This document shows, piece by piece, positions 47,401 to 57,569 of a stretch of DNA of 64,000 bases. The notes beneath the pieces were generated by a model. That model searched no databases, had not been told where the DNA came from, and saw only the letters and a program-made list of their open reading frames with translations. The translations under genes were made by a program, and so were the position numbers. Source of the stretch: Apium graveolens. Lineage: Eukaryota > Streptophyta > Magnoliopsida > Apiales > Apiaceae. How positions within the stretch are numbered: the first letter of the stretch is position 1; each line of letters opens with the position of its first letter. Where the stretch lies: NCBI RefSeq assembly GCF_009905375.1, contig NC_133650.1, positions 301,877,957 through 301,941,956 on the forward strand, given 5' to 3'.

Positions 47401-49077
47401 GCAGTTTTGATTCTGGTAGCTCGAATAGCTGTTGAATAATACTCTCTTGTGCTCCAAGAGAAATCCTCAGGCAAATCTTTTACTACAGGAATATCATTCT
47501 TTAATACATTAATAAAGTGATCCACGTCGTATATATCCATGAATGAGCTGCAAGATGCATTTACATATATAAGGTTTGGATTTATATTATAGTGTATAAT
47601 AGTTTCAAACATGAAAGAGAATCTACATCCACAGAAGAGAAATTAAAAATTAAAATGTGGGGCAACCTTGAATCTTTCCAAACAGGATTGAGTTCTAAGT
47701 AAGGAATTACAAGTGTTGCATTTAATATTTTAGCAAGAGCAACGGCATCACAAATCTGTTGAAAATCACCAAATTAGTTGGGAAGCAAACAAGAAACTGT
47801 ACGCTAAATCAAGGAAATTAGCACATGATCTTACTACCTACCCCCATTCTCTGCTGGTTCAACCCTCCATCAAGGAACAACTGAAGATAGCCCTGAGAGT
47901 TTTCTGGTGACGGCACTGCCACATAAAAGGGATGGAATTGATGAGGTAATGATACAGAAAGAGTGTATTAGTTTCTTCAAACATTTGAACAATTTATTCA
48001 AGCAGAAAGTTCTTTACTAATGCTACGAATACATACTCGGGCCAGTAGACGAATCAACGCAGGGTTTCCATCCTTGGTTGGCCAAGGGCATCCATAAATC
48101 AGATTTCTGTTCATTTGACTACAAGAGGATAAACCAAGTCAGCTCATTGTTCTATTTAACGTCTCGGATAAGATACAACATATATGCAGCTCAAGCAACT
48201 CTTACTCACAATTTGACGATGTACAGCACTCTTTAGCAGGTTCTTATGTCTCGGTTTTGGAGCACTTACTTCCTGTACAAGATGATCAGAGCATGAGATA
48301 GTAGAAGCACAAATCCTCAACTCTTAACCCAACCACAAAGAAAAACCAGTTATTGCAAAACTACCTACTCAACACTTAGTACTATGTTGTCAACTTTTGG
48401 CCAAACTAAACATAACACTAGTAGTGAGACTATCTTCGTCAAGCCCCAACATTGACAGTTCCATAACAGCGATTAAATAGAGGCACAAGTACAATGTGCA
48501 AAAGGGTAGACACCGAGCAGTAATATTAACAAGCACCAAGCAGTAAATTACCGTCAACTCCGAAAACAGGCCTAAATTTTGTTAAGAACTAAAAAAAAGA
48601 TATTTGCTAATTGCTATTTTGTAACTATGAAACAGTACTTGAATTGTTGCTAGTTGTCAATTGTCACATTAACCATGTCTTAATCTGCTGATTTTAACCA
48701 AACTTCTATAAACACCACAACTATCACAATAATCATTTATGGGGATTAAGATTCCAATATAATAATTTAACCAAAAAAAATGTTGTGTGGCTACAAATAA
48801 ATTAAGAACAAACTAATGCAACATAAACAAACATAACTATTAACAAGGAATATATATTATACTGAAAAATTGAAAACCCCCGGATAAGCATTAATTTTTG
48901 GTAAAACCAAAAGCCATGAGAGTTGAAACACATAGGAGCTACAAAAGAAAGGGAAATATATATAAAATTTACCGATAACATGGATGAAGAGGCATATGCA
49001 AAGGAAGTAAGAAAAAGAATTGAAAGGATCGTCATAGATACACCAGCTGCAGCTCCTCCTCCTCTGCTCCTCATCAT
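44411..49077 (-). CDS. O-fucosyltransferase family protein, interrupted by an in-frame UAA
   Basis: Ten exons on the minus strand: 49077-48973, 48272-48210, 48118-48037, 47915-47842, 47755-47667, 47547-47344, 46323-46053, 45540-45304, 45195-44998 and 44620-44411; 510 codons plus the terminator. All introns are GT-AG and phases agree throughout. The N-terminus has a hydrophobic signal-anchor (MTILSILFLTSFAYASSS), as expected for a type II Golgi protein. Family motifs: GYLQLFLDGGLNQQRMGICD, AIAPFSHRLDFDNMP, HLRFDKDMAAHSACDFGGG, GRCPLTPEEIGLLLAALGF, SDIFVSASPGNMHNAM, NLKTIRPNMALLGKL. The GT65-like plant family transfers fucose or modifies cell-wall glycans, but most members have no assigned substrate. 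Codon 192, in exon 6, is TAA (47387-47385); the rest of the frame is clean. It is a very recent pseudogene, a null allele or a sequence error. Confidence 0.9.
47092..47200 (+). repeat. SINE-like fragment in intron 6 of the O-fucosyltransferase gene
   Basis: GGTGTCCGGGCTAGCTTACG followed by CGCACCTCGACTAATCC is a phrase I recognise from the 3' part of many plant SINEs (the so-called Angio-domain, from memory). It is distinctly GC-richer than the surrounding intron. The tRNA-related 5' head is not visible, so this is a truncated copy. Confidence 0.5.
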
Positions 49078-49137
49078 TTCAGAGCTTTTTTCTCTCACAA
49101 GAGGAGAATGTAGCTGCTTTGGTGGTCTTGGAATAAA

Positions 49138-49140
<3 letters not shown>

Positions 49141-49169
<29 letters not shown>

Positions 49170-49195
49170 CCTCTCCCTCTCCCTCTCCCTCTCTC
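49141..49195 (-). repeat. GA/GAGGGA microsatellite upstream of the O-fucosyltransferase gene
   Basis: On the plus strand (CT)13 or so and then (CCCTCT)n. Read in the gene's direction it is (GA)n, about 65-120 bases upstream of the start codon, in the probable 5' UTR or core promoter. GA runs bind BBR/BPC proteins in plants, so a regulatory role is possible. Confidence 0.85.
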
Positions 49196-49786
49196 AGCCC
49201 CTCCCTCTTTCTTTTATAATAACTCTCTCTGTCTCTCTCATAAGAATGACATTATATAGAAATTAAGAATGCATGGAGAGAGTGTCCATTCCATCCTCGC
49301 CAGCTGCAAAGGAGAGTGATTATATAAAAGAATAGTCTTTTTCAGAGGGACACACACCCCTCAACAACATTTCCGTATTTATAATATGCATGTATCAGTA
49401 TCTGTTTATTTTGGAATCAGCTAGCTATAAATTTCTTGGGCTTGATTGGTGTAGAAATAGACAATCTTTGGATTTCTGGATTTTACCAGCTTTTGAATGC
49501 TAAATTTTAATAATGGCAGAGGCATGAATTCGGGACTCAAATTAAATGAATTGTGTGGGCGGGTTGGTTGGGAAGTTCATGGGGTTGCGTTCCTGTTATC
49601 TCACACACACTAACTTTACTTTCTTTTGTTTTATTGCACCGACACTGCAACTGTGTTAATGTGTGTGTTTTGAGTCTTTTTTTACCGTTATACAGTTTAG
49701 CCGCGTGTTCAGTATTCAATGACCAAGATTCTTCATCTTTTTCCGATATCCAAGTCTACCAAAATTACTCCCTCCGTGACTCCGTA
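49196..49786. promoter_or_regulatory. Likely promoter region of the O-fucosyltransferase gene
   Basis: Sequence upstream of the gene (minus strand). A frame at 49553-49876 is not credible. The stretch near 49767 (ACTCCCTCCGTGAC) looks like a broken Stowaway end. No TATA box is assigned with confidence. Confidence 0.35.
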
Positions 49787-50173
49787 AGTAGAGCTGTAAG
49801 TCGAGGCTCTCGAACTAGTCTGACTCAAACTCGTTTAAGTACACTCGACTCGGTTCCACTCGACTCATTTAGATAAATAAATCGAGTTTGGACAAAAATT
49901 TTGGCTCGTTTAATTAAATGAGTCGACTCGATTCGAGAAATTAAACAAGCCGAGTTAGAGTATAGGTTTAGACTCGATTAAGTGTAAAATTAAACGAGCT
50001 GGCTCGTCTGACTCGTTAAAACCAGCTCGACTCTATTAAATTAAATGAGTCGAGTTGAGACAAAGGTTTAAACTCTATTCGTTAAACAAGTCAGTTCGGC
50101 TTGACTCGATTAAGCTCGCCTCAAATTAGGCCCGACTCGAAACTCGACTCACTCATCACAAATTACAGCCATA
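49787..50173. mobile_element. Candidate foldback element rich in ACTCGACTCG motifs
   Basis: Starts TAGAGCTGTAAGTCGAGG and ends AAATTACAGCCATA, so GGCTGTAA/GCTGTAA forms a short inverted repeat. Inside, ACTCGACTC, GAGTCGAG and CTCGTTTAA recur on both strands, giving many short hairpins. The pattern matches common small plant elements that begin AGAGCTGT; superfamily not assigned. Confidence 0.45.
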
Positions 50174-51669
50174 TATGTCACAGAATACAAGCCCTTTTAA
50201 AAAAATTACGTGTATTAGGAAAATAACAATTTGATAATACTTTTTCAACTTATATCCCTCGTAAATGAATGATTGTAGACTCTTACTCAGCCTTCATTAA
50301 TTATTATACAACTTTGAAGAAGTGTAGTTTTATAATAATATAACATATTTGTATTGTAAATTAAAAGTGGATATGTATTGTGGGAAAAAAAAATCTCCGA
50401 AAAGAGATTAGTATTGTGATAAAAAGTGAGTATTTTAATTCAATTATATTAAATTTTACTCCCAAATTTGCTACACGAGACTTTAACTTTTACACACATT
50501 TTAATATATTTTGATCGAATTGTTATAAATATTATATTTTAATTTTTCTTTTTACGAATAAAAATAAATAACAAATCTTATGATTCACAAAAATAAAAAA
50601 ATTTAAAATAATTTTTTAACTACATATTCAATTTAGTGTGCAAAATTTAAGACTATGATATAATAAAAGCAAACAATTATAACCAACAAATGGTTGTTGC
50701 AGTGGTTGAGTTCTTAGTTTTTATAAAAAAAAAGCAAAGGACTTTTAGAAAAATTGCACAGCCACTTTTGAGACCAGATGCCCAAAATACCTATTACCAC
50801 GAAACGGTACCTAAAATATCCGCTAAATATGCATGTGAGTAATATATTCTAAGGGCTCATTTGACAAATCTAAATAATTTATTCTGAACGGTTAATATTT
50901 CTAGATGAATACTATTTCAGAACTGTTAATTTATAAGAGTAATTTGTTATTTGATAAATCTAAATCATAACTTTCAAGTAAATAAATTTTGGAGTAATAA
51001 CTTAAAATATAATATCTATTATTTTGTCATTAAATTAAAAATATAATTGAACATGATATATACCACATAAGGACACGACAATTTATACAAAATCTATAAA
51101 ACTGTATACTCTAATGTGAGCAATCTACAATAAAATAAAAAATTACATATGTAGATAATCATTTATGATATCTAATTAATTTGACAATATAACTTTATAT
51201 TTACTATTTAAAATAAAGCTAGATGTAAAGTTAGAGGACTATATAAGAAATGTAAAACTACAATTTATTATTATATAAACTACAAAAGGTACGAAAACTA
51301 TTTAGCAAAAAAAAAAAAAGGTACGAAAACTAGATAATTACAAAAAATAATGATAATTTACACTTACATGTAATAATATTATTACAAGTAATTAACAATT
51401 TAAACTAAAAAGGAAAAGAAAATAAGAAGGAAGGTGACTAGCGTGAAGCATGCAGACGTGGTTCAGGGAGAAAAATTTGAGTGACTCGTCCAGAAGATTT
51501 AGGAATTGTCCAGAACTTTAGTAAAATCAAACAAATAATTTGAATAAGAATTTCTAAATTTGATTCGTTCACTTGTTATTAAATCGACCCTAACTTTGTA
51601 TTTTTTTTACAAAGAATGTGCATGTGTGATGTATATTTTCAAGTTTAATACGAGGATATAAAAATGACA
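50174..51669. other. Intergenic, no recognised gene
   Basis: AT-rich, with homopolymer runs and short repeats (for example AAAAGGTACGAAAACTA twice at 51286-51330). A GGGCTCATTTGACAAATC phrase near 50852 suggests another small MITE, not delimited. Confidence 0.5.
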
Positions 51670-52605
51670 GGGTAATGACCCTAAATGTCACTTAAAGGTA
51701 AAAAATGGTCTAAAATGTCACTTCTGAAAAAAATTCTGAAAAAAATAACACAAAATATCACCTCAAGACACTATATCCTGTAGCGTTTAGGCAAGAAACC
51801 TAAAACGCTACATCGTGTAGCGTTAGGTTTTTTTTAATATACAAAACGCTACACTAAGTAGCACTAAATACTACATTATGTAGCATTTTGACCTCAAAAC
51901 ACTACTTCATCTAGCGTTTAAAATATATAATTTTTTTAAAAAAAGAATATTTTTAACCTATAATAAAAAATTGTTAATTCCTAAAATATTAAAAAAACTA
52001 TTTAAATTATTTCTAATATCCAAAAGGGGATTGGTGAACCCTAAAATATTAAAAATTACTATATTAGACTACACCCTTAAATTTTAAAATTGTTTATTTT
52101 AAGTTTACATTTTTGGTTCACGGGGTTTAGGGCGCCCTAAAGCCCTAAACCCTAGGTTTAGACTTTAGGCCTTGAACCTTAAACCCTAAATCCCAAATCG
52201 GTGTAATATTTATCAATTTGTATTTAATATTTTTAAAACCCAAAAAGGGATTGATAAACCCTAAATGTTAAAAATTGTTAAATTATGATATAAATCTTAA
52301 ATTTAAAAATAATAAATAAAAAAGAAATACCGAAAATGTAAGTTTAAGTGATATTTCCGGGCTGGTAAACAATAACACCAAAAGGGGTACAAAATAAGAA
52401 AAAAAGGAGACAAAACGTGACATGAAGTCACGTTGCCACATTAAAAAAACAAAAAGCATACAAAACACTACATCGTGTAGGTTTTGGGTTGTTTTCCAAA
52501 CGTTACACGATGTAACGTGGTCAAGTGACAATTTAGGCCTTTATTTTCAGAAGTGATATTTTGGACCATTATATACCTCAAAGTGATATTTTGGTCAATT
52601 TTTCC
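51670..52605. mobile_element. Non-autonomous long-TIR element (MULE-like)
   Basis: Left end GGGTAATGACCCTAAATGTC... and right end (reverse) GGAAAAATTGACCAAAATATC... align over about 60 bases, including AATGGTCTAAAATGTCACTT against AATGGTCCAAAATATCACTT. Long TIRs of this kind are MULE-like. Possible eroded target duplication: AAAATGACA on the left, AAATGATGT on the right. The interior has repeated hairpins of the CGCTACATCGTGTAGCG type and a telomere-like patch, and no transposase. Confidence 0.6.
52124..52195. repeat. Telomere-like TTTAGGG/CCCTAAA patch
   Basis: GGGGTTTAGGGCGCCCTAAAGCCCTAAACCCTAGGTTTAG-type sequence (written here in part) contains TTTAGGG and CCCTAAA heptamers in both orientations, so it is also palindromic. 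More CCCTAAA copies occur nearby (52036, 52258). It lies in the middle of the 51670-52605 element. Confidence 0.6.
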
Positions 52606-52873
52606 AAATGATGTACATGCATGTTACTCTAAAACAAATGAGAGAATTCACATGATAATATGTGGATTTTTTGTAACATTTAAAAAATGAGCATACTTAT
52701 TTATCAGGTATTTTTGATATTTTTTGTCATGATCATGTATTTTGGGTTTCATGAGAAAAAAATAGGCATTTTGGTATAATACCTTTCGATTACTGACATG
52801 TGCGTGAATTTAATGATCAACAAAATAAGACCATTCTTCACGATCTTGAAATATATTACCTTGGAACATTGTT

Positions 52874-53128
52874 CTCCCTCTTTTGAAATAAAATGACGTT
52901 TTGCACACATATTCGGGAAAAAATTGTTATTGTTTAAATGCAGTTAATGTATAGCCAATTTCCTCTATGACCCTTCATTTTTGTTTATTGATTACGCTCC
53001 TTGGATTTCAAAAATAATACTTATGTAGCGTAAAGTTGAAAATAACATGATTAATTATCATTGATAAATGAGGACTAAAACTAATAAAAAGTAAAAAAAA
53101 TTCTAAAACGTCATTTAATTAAAGGGAG
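52874..53128. mobile_element. Stowaway-type MITE
   Basis: Left end CTCCCTCTTTTGAAATAAAATGACGT pairs with the right end ACGTCATTTAATTAAAGGGAG. 255 bp, with TA on the right (53129-53130). Same size class and ends as the MITEs at 12121 and 36477. Confidence 0.7.
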
Positions 53129-53800
53129 TACCTTAATTAGAGGATTACTCGGTAACAAGTTACCTAGACAAATTATGGTTTACTCCATTAGAGTCCAAGC
53201 AATTAAGACAATTGTTATGGATCACTATAAGAAATCAATAAATGGTCATGTTCCAATCCTATAAATTAAACTATAATTGAGTTACGAATAAAACACTTCT
53301 CGCAAACAGTATGATCCTAAAATGACCTTGCACATGATCCCCGGAATACTAACCATCTGATATGATCTCGGGTTAACATACACGACCCCGAGGACCTAAT
53401 GAGGACAGTAATTCACTATACAAATTTCTTAATATCTTGTCAGGGAACTTCTTACCTGAATGTTATGACATCTCATGTAACATGTTTTGTTGTGATGTAT
53501 CTCAAAAACACGTAAGTGATGACGACCTTGATGAGGTCCTTCCAAACATGATACAAATATGCAAGATTGCGAGAAAAGCCACATAATTATCATTTTTATT
53601 ATATTTTTTGCACAGTTAATATGTGAGCTCATAATTTTGCATGCCTTGTTATAGTGAGAAATCTTATTTTTCACCCATCTCCCTTTTAATGCGATAAGGG
53701 GCTCCTTTCATATTAACATACTTCCTCCGTCCTTCTTCGGTCCTGAATACATGTTAAATTTGATTTTTAACTAGTCAAATTAACCATACTTTAACTAAAA
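53129..53800. other. Intergenic, flank of Helitron copy 2
   Basis: No gene recognised. ACTTCCTCCGTCC near 53723 is an isolated Stowaway-like end without a partner. The A at 53800 is the host base next to the Helitron end. Confidence 0.5.
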
Positions 53801-56112
53801 CTAGCATAATAACCCGTGCGAGACACGAGTCATTTTCTAGAGTTTTTTTATGTATCATGCAATTATAATGTTTGTAGAGCAACTCCAACAATATCCGTAT
53901 ATAGGCTCTTGAGTCAAATTTTGAAGAAATGGAGATAAAATTTCTCTCCAACAAGCTCCATGTCCCCCTCTATAACATTAGGAGCTTCGAATGCTTCCTC
54001 ACTTTTAGGAGTGGATATCCCCTCAACTATTATTATATTATATTTTTCTTACCCGTTATTTTATATTTAATGAATGAATATAAACAGGGTAGTAAGTGTA
54101 CGTTTAAAATGAAACGATTAAACTTAATCTATAGAATGCCGTTAGTATGTTTACAAATAAAAAGTTACAAATTAACATATATGTTGAATACAGAGTTGAC
54201 CAAAATCTTGAATTTTATTTAAATAAACTATATGTACTGCTCTATATTATTACTAAGTTAACTACTAACTTACAATTAACTTACTCAATTTAAAAAGATA
54301 AAAAATGCATAACTGAAGTCAGAATGACTTGCAATCATAATATACAATAATGTAAATTTTACATTATTGTTAATATTAAAGTTGATTTTAATGAAAAATA
54401 TTAGTATTTGAAATTCAACGTATGTATATGCGGAAAAATGTTAGTTTTTTATTTACACTACTGTTAACAAAGTAAGATTAAGTTATATGTATGTGTGTGT
54501 GTTAGCATGTAAATTATTTTATGTTACATATCTTAGTAAATTATGATGTTTTCAATTATTTATATGCTAAATATTTGATTTATGTACATGTATAATCATT
54601 ATTAACATCTAGTGAGATAATTTATTACTTAAATAAAATGCATTTATAATTATTCAAAAATTAAAATTATGTAAGAAATAAATTGCTATAATTTATATAT
54701 GTTATTCACATTATCACTGACAAACAATCCATATCTATTTTTTACGCAACCGGGTATCAATCATGGTTGTAACATAGAAATGAATTATATATTTTTAAGA
54801 CTTATTATTGATATTCATGATTTTTTTTCAAGAATTCGAAAGAAAATTTGTAATTATATCGTTATTTAAACCGTTTTTAAGTTTCTTTCATTACGACTCT
54901 AATATTTCTTCATATAATAATTTGATAACATTTTATACTATTCTTCTAAAATTAAAAAATTTCAGTTCGATAAAATTTTATAAATATCAGTTGAACTAAT
55001 TAATTACTTCCAGTTATTGAACAATATATATTTTTTTCCTTAAATAATATAAAATGCATTGAATCAAATGCTACAATATACTATAGATATAACTTTTATT
55101 TGAATAATTCAAAATATTAAAATAATTCAAAATATTTGTACAATATTATCTTGATCAATGAATATTGTTGATCTAAAATAATTCTTTTTAAAAAGTTAGT
55201 TTTTTGAAGTGAAAAATGAAAAATAAATCGATATAATATATATAATCATAGTTTTACCAAATCTAGTGAGATCTCATTTCAAATTTCAAATATTCTTAAA
55301 ATTGGGACAAATCCCAAAAATAATAATGTGTTACCAGTGAAGTTAGTAATTTTAATATAAATAATCAATTGACTTGATCTTATAAAGACCTCAAACACAT
55401 TAATTTATATTAACATAAGATATTAAAAAATTTCACATTATTGGTAAGATATTCTCGCCGAACTTGTAATTTAAATTTACTAAACGTAGAATGTGACGAT
55501 ATTTTTCGGCCAGGTCATGTATTCAAATTTCGAGTATTTTTTGAATAATGGGCCAAGTTCTAAAATGCATTGACTCATTATAATTTGAACTTATCTAAAT
55601 ATGTAATATCAATATAGATTATTTATATATAAGCAATTCTATATTCAATATTTTTTAAAAAATTATATATGTACATTTTAATTACTTTTTATAATAAAAA
55701 ATATGTTGAAAGTATATGAGATATATTTTCAAACTAAAAAATAATTAATAAATAAGATAATAATTCATTTATGTATTATGCCTAATTTTATATCTGGAAT
55801 TCATTTCTTTAAAATTAACTTTACAAATATTCAACTAACTATCATTTTTTTGCGGAATTCAAGTAAGTATCTTTAAAGTTAAATAAAATATTCATTTAAC
55901 ACACTTACATATTATGTGTACGATAAAAAATACATGTGACAATATGGTGTAGTGGTAAGAGGTTGTATAATTGAATGAAATAACTTGAGTTCGATTCCCA
56001 CAAACCACATCTTTTATATAAATATTAAAAATAAGGGTAATTTAGTCTTTTCAATGAGACTTTTTAATCTCATGAAATTATCCCTTTGTTTTCCTATTAT
56101 ATATAGAAGAGA
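53801..56112 (-). mobile_element. Helitron copy 2, complete, non-autonomous
   Basis: On the minus strand it starts A|TCTCTTCTATATATAATAG (56112) and ends with the hairpin CTCGTGTCTCGCACGGG, then TTATTATGCTAG|T (53801). This is the full plant Helitron signature: 5' TC, 3' hairpin, CTRR end, insertion between A and T. 2.3 kb, AT-rich, with no Rep/helicase frame. Most of it matches, in reverse, 14886-16560. A segment near 53878-54020 (GAGCAACTCCAACAAT...) may be a further nested insertion. Confidence 0.88.
55938..56012 (+). other. tRNA-like A-box/B-box module in Helitron copy 2
   Basis: TGGTGTAGTGGTAAGAGG (A box at 55945-55955) and GAGTTCGATTCCC (B box, 55987-55999) are 42 bases apart, as in tRNA genes. 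No cloverleaf anticodon arm could be drawn, so it is a tRNA-derived relic rather than a tRNA gene. The same relic lies at 14999-15058. Confidence 0.5.
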
Positions 56113-56285
56113 TTTACATGTATCTTATGATTGAAAAAATAATAAAATATATAATTAGAAAGTACATTTAGTTTTATCTTCAGATTTTAAAATAATTAAT
56201 TGATAATTTTAATATTTAGTCAAAAATTGGTCAATTCGACTCCTAAAAAATTAAAATATACATTTAGTTAGACAAGATTATTATA

Positions 56286-57520
56286 TGTTGTGCAAGACAT
56301 GCCTGTATCATAAAAAGACTAAGTCATATTGACAACCCTAAGATTAGTTGTATTGTAACCTTAATCTGTAATTTATACTTGCAACACTTAATGTCTGTAA
56401 AATGTAAATGGAGCAGACTGAAGCATTTTTCCCTAAACAGTGTCAAGCCTAAGAATTCTATCTGGAAGAAGATCAAGAAGGTCATGCCTCAGAAGAATTA
56501 TGAAGAAGCTTGGAGTTGAATAATTCTGTTTGGTAAAAAACATTCTAAGTCAAGATCTCTACAAGTCACATAATTAGTGTTATAGAGAAGTCATTCGAGA
56601 ACTCAGAAAGACCTATCGAGAACTCATGAATTGTCTATCGAGAACTCAGGAAATGCTATTGGAGATATCGATAAGTCAGATACCCATTCGAGAACTCAGA
56701 GATATCGACAAGTATACATTCATTAGAGAACTCTGAGTTATCGATAAGGCAAAGTCCATTAGAGAACTCTGAGTTATCGATAAACCAAAATTCACTAGAG
56801 AACTTAGAGTTGTCGATAAGTCAAGTCAATAATGAAGTTTCAGAGATATCGAAAAGCCAACATGCCTATCGAGATGTCGAGTTCTCTACAGCTTAATTGG
56901 AGATCTCGAAGTGAAGAAATTTCTCTAAGTACAGAATTGCAGAACAGTTCAATATCCAAGGTTGCAAATCAACAAATAATTCACACAGCTGAATTGACAA
57001 GTCTACAAAAAGCAGCTTGAGAGATTGCAAGATTAATCGTGAAGATTAACTGACAAAGGAGGATCAACCAATACATAGTGGATGAAGATATGCTAATCTA
57101 GATATGGAAATCTCACTTTTCCTTTAAATAGAAGTGATTAGTGACAGGTTAGAAAAGTGATTAGCACTTCTTATTGTTCACTGTGTAAACCAAAGTTAAC
57201 TATCATATAAAGTTAACTGAGGTCCTTTGTTTGAGATAGGACTAAACAGATTAGAAATTGAATTCTCTCTCAAGAAAAGAAGCTAAGTTCTAAACCAAGA
57301 AGTTAGAGATTTTGTAGCAAAACATTGCTTGATTTTTAATATAAAATTAAGTGAGTTTTAAGATCTTTGTTTTACATATTTGCATTGTTATTTATGTTTA
57401 ACATCTATTCTACAAAATCATTGATAACAACCAACTGCTAAACCCAAAGTCGATCAAAAAGTAAACATTTAAGCCAAACACATTCACCCCCCCCCCTCTG
57501 TGTTGTATTCATATCTAACA
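56286..57520 (+). repeat. 5' LTR of SIRE-like element 3
   Basis: About 1235 bp, TGTTGTGCAAGACATG to CATATCTAACA. The right end is fixed by the primer site; the left end is the best TGTT start and resembles the starts of LTRs 1 and 2. A C run (57487-57496) lies close to the end, as in the ACCCCCC of LTRs 1 and 2. Motifs of the ATCGAGAACTC and ATCGATAAG type fill 56590-56905. Confidence 0.7.
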
Positions 57521-57522
57521 AG

Positions 57523-57534
57523 TGGTATCAGAGC
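57523..57534 (+). other. Primer binding site, SIRE-like element 3
   Basis: TGGTATCAGAGC two bases after the LTR end, matching the initiator tRNA-Met 3' end; identical to the site of element 1. Confidence 0.95.
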
Positions 57535-57569
57535 AAAATCTGAAAGTAAACATATTAGATCTTGGAAAA

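Noticed and set aside
48802..49098. 98-residue protein starting at 49098
   Set aside because: Starts at GTG and reads through intron 1; the real start is ATG 49077 and exon 1 ends at 48973.
49766..49786. Stowaway MITE at ACTCCCTCCGTGAC
   Set aside because: No matching second end within about 500 bases; at most a broken terminus.
52283..52531. 82-codon minus-strand frame
   Set aside because: Lies inside a non-coding MULE-like element and has low-complexity hydrophobic content only.
55938..56012. Functional tRNA gene
   Set aside because: A and B boxes are present but no anticodon arm or acceptor stem can be formed.
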